Assembly: GCA_036260395.1 (NCBI GenBank)
Contig: DASZZY010000064.1
Coordinates: forward strand, 1-5,988
Origin: DASZZY01 sp036260395
Lineage (GTDB): Bacteria; Actinomycetota; UBA4738; CALAEC01
Length of the DNA: 5,988 bases
Reading direction: 5' to 3'
In this document: piece by piece, positions 1-3,696 of the stretch
How the letters are laid out: every line of letters starts with the position of its first letter
Position numbering within the stretch: position 1 is the first letter of the stretch
Notes under the pieces: generated by a model
What the model was told of the DNA's origin: nothing
Seen by the model: only the letters and a program-made list of their open reading frames with translations
Databases searched by the model: none
Program-made: the position numbers and the translations under genes

Positions 1-420
1 GTGGACGAACCGGGCGTCGGGGAAGAGGGACGCCAACAGCGGGATGTGCTCCACGTACGCCGGCGTCTTGTCGCCCCACCGGGGCTTGCCCTTCCACCGC
101 GCATAGGCCCGGAACGGCGCGGTGACGACGTCGGCGAACGAGGGGGCGGGGCCCTCCAGCCGGCCCACCTCTTCGTGGAGGAGGTCGGCGGGAAGGTCCC
201 ACAGGCGGTACCGCCTGCTGGCCTGGAGGTCGTCCACGAAGCGGTGGAGCTGCACGACGCGCCCCCGGGGACCGTAGCGCCGCCGCCGCTGCCACAGCTC
301 GGTGATGAAGTGCGACTCGGGCGTGACGACCACGTCGGGATGGCGGTTCAGGATCGTTCGGAGGAGCGTGGTTCCGGAACGGGCGCAGGCGACGATGAAG
401 AACGGCCGCTGATCGGGCAC
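1..420 (-). CDS. Sulfotransferase family protein, N-terminal part (3' end beyond left edge)
   Basis: Translating the minus strand from the GTG at 420-418 gives 140 open codons to the window edge. The product begins VPDQRPFFIVACARSGTTLL. Residues 11-20 (ACARSGTTLL) match the 5'-phosphosulfate-binding loop of PAPS-dependent sulfotransferases, and residues 115-120 (WGDKTP) followed by FPDARFVH at 134-140 match the next conserved block of the Sulfotransf_3-like family. The 3'-phosphate-binding block expected just after FVH lies outside the window. Such enzymes move sulfate from PAPS to a hydroxyl or amine of a sugar, lipid or small molecule in the cytoplasm; the acceptor here cannot be told. No Shine-Dalgarno sequence is visible before the GTG, and an ATG at 440 is out of frame. 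The gene is divergent from the glycosyltransferase starting at 448, which suggests a shared role in glycan synthesis (inference). About half or less of the usual length of the family is visible. Confidence 0.9.
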   Translation of the reverse strand, partial: MPDQRPFFIVACARSGTTLLRTILNRHPDVVVTPESHFITELWQRRRRYGPRGRVVQLHRFVDDLQASRRYRLWDLPADLLHEEVGRLEGPAPSFADVVTAPFRAYARWKGKPRWGDKTPAYVEHIPLLASLFPDARFVH

Positions 421-430
421 GGTGGGCCGG

Positions 431-440
431 ATGCTAGCAT
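431..440. promoter_or_regulatory. Palindromic divergent promoter element (two overlapping TAGCAT -10-like boxes)
   Basis: The 10-bp sequence ATGCTAGCAT is a perfect inverted repeat in the short gap between two divergent genes. It reads TAGCAT at 435-440 on the plus strand and TAGCAT at 436-431 on the minus strand, both fitting TANNNT. On the plus strand 7 nt separate the hexamer from GTG 448; on the minus strand 10 nt separate it from GTG 420. These distances would give leaderless or nearly leaderless mRNAs, in line with the missing Shine-Dalgarno sequences. No convincing -35 box was found on either side. An operator for a dimeric regulator is an alternative reading. Confidence 0.5.
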
Positions 441-447
441 GCCCGCC

Positions 448-1620
448 GTGCCTGACCCTGTCCCGGTGCTCTTCGTCGTGAACAGCCTCGGCCACGGCGG
501 CACCGAGCGGCAGCTGGCGCTCACGCTGGGCGCCCTCGACCGAGCGGCGTTCCCGCCGGCGGTCGTCACGCTGTTCGGCGGAGGACCGAACCTGGAGCCG
601 ATCCGTGACCTCGGGATCCCGGTCCGGGTCCTCGGCCTGCCGCGCCGGGCCCTTGGACGGGCGGCGGCCGAGGTGGCGGCGGCGGGAAGGGCCCACGGGG
701 CGGCCATCATCCACACCGCGCTGGTCGAGTCGCACTTCGCGGGCCGGATCGCGGCCCGGCGGACCGGCGCGCTGGCCGTCAGCCACATGACCAACGAGTT
801 CGAGTCGCCGGTCCGCGGCGCGGAGCCGGAGCCGCGGACCGCGTGGAAGGCGGCCGCCGTGAAGGCCGCCGAGCGCTGGACCCGCCGGTGGTCGCGCGGC
901 CGGCTCATCGCCGTGGCCGACGCCGTGGCGGACTCCGGGGCCCGGTTCTTCGGCGTGCCGCGCTCCGAGATCCCGGTGGTCCGCCGGGGGTTCCGCTTCG
1001 ACGACCTGGACCGGCAGGCGGCCGCGCCACCGGGGGATCCCCCGTGGTCGGACTGGGCCGAGCCGCGCCTGCTCGCGGTGGGGAGGCTCAGCCCCCAGAA
1101 GGGGCACCGCTACCTGGCCCTTGCGCTGGCGCAGGTCGTGGCGTCGTTCCCCAAGGCCCAGGTGGCCGTGGCGGGGGAGGGTCCGCTGGCCGCGGAGCTC
1201 GAGGCCATCGCCCGATCGGCGGGGGTGGAGGAGCACCTCCGCCTGGCGGGCCCCCGATCCGACGTGCCGGCCCTGCTCCGGGCGGCCGACGCGTTCGTGT
1301 TCCCCTCGCTGTGGGAGGGCGCCGCCGGAGCGCTGGTGGAGGCCGCGGCGCTCGGGGCCCCGATCGTGGCCTCCGACATCCCGCCGCATCGCGAGATCCT
1401 GGATCCGGACCGCGCGGTGCTGGTCGCTCCCCGGGACGCCGCCGCCCTGGCCGAGGGGGTGGCCGGCGTCCTTGGGGACCTCGGGGGCGCCCGGCGGCGC
1501 GCGGCGGAGTTGGCGAAGGAGGTGCGCGCGGCGCATGACATCGAGGCCAACACGCGCCTGCTCGAGGCGGCCTATCGCCGGTTCCTCACCGAACGCTCAT
1601 CGGCCCGGCCGCGACGCTGA
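448..1620 (+). CDS. Glycosyltransferase, GT4 family (GT-B fold)
   Basis: A 390-residue protein, a normal length for GT4 enzymes, which transfer a sugar from a nucleotide- or lipid-linked donor with retention of configuration, usually at the cytoplasmic side of the membrane. Numbered from GTG 448, the N-terminal Rossmann domain opens with VLFVVNSLGHGGTERQ (residues 7-22), carrying the glycine-rich GGTERQ acceptor-side loop. The C-terminal donor-binding domain has VGRLSPQKG (211-219), GEGPL (243-247) and the EX7E motif with Glu290 and Glu298, then the GAPIVAS strand. No signal peptide or membrane segment is seen. Start choice: the ATG at 439 is in frame and would add three residues, but it overlaps the TAGCAT box; GTG 448 suits a leaderless transcript. 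The open frame extends to base 1, but that extension is antisense to the sulfotransferase and is not protein-like. Donor and acceptor cannot be assigned; capsule, exopolysaccharide or glycolipid synthesis is likely. Confidence 0.93.
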   Translation: MPDPVPVLFVVNSLGHGGTERQLALTLGALDRAAFPPAVVTLFGGGPNLEPIRDLGIPVRVLGLPRRALGRAAAEVAAAGRAHGAAIIHTALVESHFAGRIAARRTGALAVSHMTNEFESPVRGAEPEPRTAWKAAAVKAAERWTRRWSRGRLIAVADAVADSGARFFGVPRSEIPVVRRGFRFDDLDRQAAAPPGDPPWSDWAEPRLLAVGRLSPQKGHRYLALALAQVVASFPKAQVAVAGEGPLAAELEAIARSAGVEEHLRLAGPRSDVPALLRAADAFVFPSLWEGAAGALVEAAALGAPIVASDIPPHREILDPDRAVLVAPRDAAALAEGVAGVLGDLGGARRRAAELAKEVRAAHDIEANTRLLEAAYRRFLTERSSARPRR

Positions 1621-1629
1621 CCGGACATC

Positions 1630-1665
1630 TTGAGAGAAACGGTCACCCGCCTGTATCCTGGCCGG
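1630..1665 (+). promoter_or_regulatory. Sigma70-type promoter for the propeller operon, leaderless
   Basis: TTGAGA at 1630-1635 (5 of 6 to TTGACA), an 18-bp spacer and TATCCT at 1654-1659 (4 of 6 to TATAAT) lie between the glycosyltransferase stop at 1620 and the GTG at 1666. Six bases separate the -10 box from the GTG, so the predicted first transcribed base is the G of the start codon. No Shine-Dalgarno sequence precedes the GTG. The TTG in the -35 box is in frame with the gene and can be mistaken for its start. Confidence 0.65.
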
Positions 1666-3696
1666 GTGCCCATCCTCCCCCCTCCGCGCTCCCTTCTCCG
1701 CGGCGCCGCACCGATCCCCGTCGTGGTGGCCGTCCTGGCCGTCAGTGCGTTCGCCGGAGCAACCCTCGTCCGGGACCTGAAGACCAATCCGGCGGAGTTC
1801 GTGGCCTACGGCTCGGAGAGGGAGGATCGGCTGGGCCTCTCGCTCACCATGGGCGACATCACCGGCGACGGGCTCGCCGACATCGCCGCCGGCGCGCCGC
1901 TCGACGAGAAGACCAACGACACGCAGTTCAACCGCGGGGCGCTCCACGTGTACTTCGGGAAGCCGGGGCTCTCAGGGGCGCGGGACGCCTCGCAGATACC
2001 TCCGGACCTGATCGTCTACGGCGAGGTGGGCGGCGACCAGGACGGTGGATCCAACAAGCGGTCGGATGTCCTCGGGAAGGGCGTGGCCATCGGCGACGTC
2101 AACGGCGACGGCCGGGACGACCTGGTGGTCAGCGCCCTCCGGGCTGACGTGGGGAGCAAGGTCCGGGCCGGCAAGGTCTACGTCTTCTACCAGCCGCCCA
2201 CCGGGGTCTGGCCGAGCACGATCGACCTATCCCAGGCGTCGGGCCAGGCCGAGGTCGATGTGACGATCCTCGGCGATCGAGCGACCGGCGAGATGGGCAT
2301 CCACCTCGCCGTCGCGGACTTCGACAACGATGGCTTCGACGACATCCTGGCCGGGGCCCCGGCCGTGCTGAACCAGAAGCTCCCCGGCGGCCTGCGGGTG
2401 GTCTACGGAAGCGCTTCCCTCCCGCAGACCATCGACCTGGCTGCGCCCCCGGGGACCGTTCGGACCTTGAAGGTCGACGGCGAGGATCCCGGCGACAAGC
2501 TCGGCCACGGCGTGGCCGCCGGCGACCTGAACGCCGACGGGTTCGGCGACATCATCGGCGGGGCGCCGTACGGGGAGGGCGACTGCACGCGTCTCAGCGG
2601 GGGGTTCGCCTATGCCGTCGTGTTCTACGGGGGCCCGACGCCGCCGACGGGCACGTTGTCCAGCACCGCGGCCAACCTCACGGTCCGATCCGACCAGGCC
2701 GACGACCAGATGGGGCGCCGGCTCGAGGCCGGCGACGTGACCGGCGACGGCAAGGAGGACCTGATCCTGGGCGCCCGGTGCGCCGACCGCCTGGGCCGCC
2801 TGGACGCCGGCGCCGCGTACGTCCTCTTCGGGCCGCTGGGGAACGGCACGCGGATGCTGAGCTCCGCCCCGCCGAACCTGATGGTCGTCGGCGCCGCGCC
2901 AGGCGACATGCTCGGCGTGGGGCCTGGAGCCGGCAACATCACCGGCGACGGCGCCGAGGAGCTCCTGCTGGGCGCCGAGGGCGTCGACGGGCCGGCCGGG
3001 AACCGCGAGTTCGCGGGCGCCCTGGCGATCCTGTTCGGACCGCTAACCGCGGGGACCCGCGACCTGGCCTCGAACCCCGCCGACCTCACCGTCCACTCGC
3101 CGGATGCGCAGGACCGCATGGGGCGGTTCGTGGCCACCGGGGACGTCAACGCGGACGGGAAGGGCGATGTCGGGGTAAGCGCCCACCTGGCCGACGGGCC
3201 CAACAACGCCACCGGGAATGAGACCGGTGAGGTCCACGTCCTGACGACGCTCAGCGGGTCGCCGGGGCCGAGCCCATCGCCGACTTCATCGCCTTCTCCG
3301 TCACCCTCGCCATCGCCAACGACGCCTCCCCCGCCCGGCGAGTGCACGATCACCGGGACCGCCGGCAACGACACGATCGCCGGCACCGAGGGCGACGACG
3401 TGATCTGCGGCCTGGAGGGCCACGATTCGATCAAGGGAATGGGCGGCAACGACGTGGTCTTCGCCGGCCCCGGCGACGACAAGGTCCTGGGCGGGGCGGG
3501 CGACGATGTCCTCCACGGTGAGGATGGGGCCGACACGCTGAAGGGCGAGGGCGGCGGCGACACGCTGAACGGCGGGGCCGGCGACGACGGTTTGGACAGC
3601 GCGGACGGCGTGGGCGGCAACGACTCGATCGACGGCGGCGCCGGCACGAACCGGTGCCGGGCGGACCCCGGCGACACGCTCGCCAATTGCGGCTAG
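1666..3696 (+). CDS. Secreted FG-GAP seven-bladed beta-propeller protein with RTX calcium-binding tail
   Basis: A 676-residue exported protein from GTG 1666. Residues 1-30 form a signal peptide: arginines at 8 and 12, a hydrophobic run PVVVAVLAVSAF, and a likely cut after Ala30 (SAFA|GA). Residues 36 to about 529 hold seven FG-GAP (integrin-alpha-like) repeats, each with a calcium-loop motif such as GDITGDGLADIAAGAP, at 1852, 2092, 2314, 2521, 2731, 2932 and 3139; seven predict one closed propeller. A Pro/Ser linker (532-557) leads to an RTX region (560-676) with eleven glycine/aspartate nonapeptides that should fold as a calcium-bound beta-roll. Cysteines at 560, 581, 664 and 675 flank that region; two more (307, 372) lie in the propeller; disulfides are plausible outside the cell. 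FG-GAP and RTX domains usually mediate calcium-dependent binding or secretion; no catalytic motif is visible. It has its own promoter and is followed, with a 10-nt overlap, by a second propeller gene. A start at TTG 1630 would place the -35 box inside the gene. Confidence 0.92.
   Translation: MPILPPPRSLLRGAAPIPVVVAVLAVSAFAGATLVRDLKTNPAEFVAYGSEREDRLGLSLTMGDITGDGLADIAAGAPLDEKTNDTQFNRGALHVYFGKPGLSGARDASQIPPDLIVYGEVGGDQDGGSNKRSDVLGKGVAIGDVNGDGRDDLVVSALRADVGSKVRAGKVYVFYQPPTGVWPSTIDLSQASGQAEVDVTILGDRATGEMGIHLAVADFDNDGFDDILAGAPAVLNQKLPGGLRVVYGSASLPQTIDLAAPPGTVRTLKVDGEDPGDKLGHGVAAGDLNADGFGDIIGGAPYGEGDCTRLSGGFAYAVVFYGGPTPPTGTLSSTAANLTVRSDQADDQMGRRLEAGDVTGDGKEDLILGARCADRLGRLDAGAAYVLFGPLGNGTRMLSSAPPNLMVVGAAPGDMLGVGPGAGNITGDGAEELLLGAEGVDGPAGNREFAGALAILFGPLTAGTRDLASNPADLTVHSPDAQDRMGRFVATGDVNADGKGDVGVSAHLADGPNNATGNETGEVHVLTTLSGSPGPSPSPTSSPSPSPSPSPTTPPPPGECTITGTAGNDTIAGTEGDDVICGLEGHDSIKGMGGNDVVFAGPGDDKVLGGAGDDVLHGEDGADTLKGEGGGDTLNGGAGDDGLDSADGVGGNDSIDGGAGTNRCRADPGDTLANCG
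1771..3252 (+). repeat. Seven FG-GAP (integrin-alpha) repeats
   Basis: Seven units of 67-80 residues, each with a [D/E/M]xxGxxxxxGD lead-in, a DxxxDGxxD-type calcium loop and a small-residue GAP-like end. The loops read DITGDGLAD, DVNGDGRDD, DFDNDGFDD, DLNADGFGD, DVTGDGKED, NITGDGAEE and DVNADGKGD. The sixth has lost the first and last Asp. The linking strand RDLxxNPAxx occurs both at the mature N-terminus (residues 36-45) and between blades 6 and 7 (3058-3087), as expected if the N-terminal strand closes the propeller ring. Confidence 0.88.
3259..3336 (+). other. Pro/Ser/Thr-rich interdomain linker
   Basis: About 26 residues dominated by alternating Ser-Pro and ending in TTPPPP separate the FG-GAP propeller from the RTX region. 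The segment is expected to be extended and flexible, a typical spacer in secreted proteins. Its codons (cca, tca, tct, cct, act) use A or T in the third position far more than the neighbouring sequence. Confidence 0.8.
3343..3693 (+). repeat. RTX (hemolysin-type calcium-binding) nonapeptide array
   Basis: Nine nonapeptides run in strict 9-residue register from residue 564 to 644: GTAGNDTIA, GTEGDDVIC, GLEGHDSIK, GMGGNDVVF, AGPGDDKVL, GGAGDDVLH, GEDGADTLK, GEGGGDTLN, GGAGDDGLD. After a three-residue insert (SAD) come GVGGNDSID and GGAGTNRCR, then a cap ending in Asn-Cys-Gly. The GGxGxDxUx pattern binds calcium in a parallel beta-roll in known RTX proteins. The flanking CTITGT start and cysteine-containing cap resemble the RTX tails of many high-GC Gram-positive secreted proteins. 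Confidence 0.9.

Noticed and set aside
1..447. Upstream extension of the glycosyltransferase frame to base 1
   Set aside because: It is antisense to the sulfotransferase coding sequence, lacks any domain character, and GT4 proteins normally start right at the VLFVVN-type strand.
348..908. Minus-strand open frame starting inside the glycosyltransferase
   Set aside because: It uses a different frame from the sulfotransferase, is Arg/Ser/Ala-rich, and overlaps two well-supported genes.
1600..1665. Possible intrinsic terminator after the glycosyltransferase
   Set aside because: No GC-rich stem followed by a T run is present; short ggcc/ccgg repeats are expected by chance at this GC content.
2625..3686. 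Minus-strand open frame of 353 codons rich in Ser and Pro
   Set aside because: It is antisense to the FG-GAP and RTX coding region with no recognisable domain.
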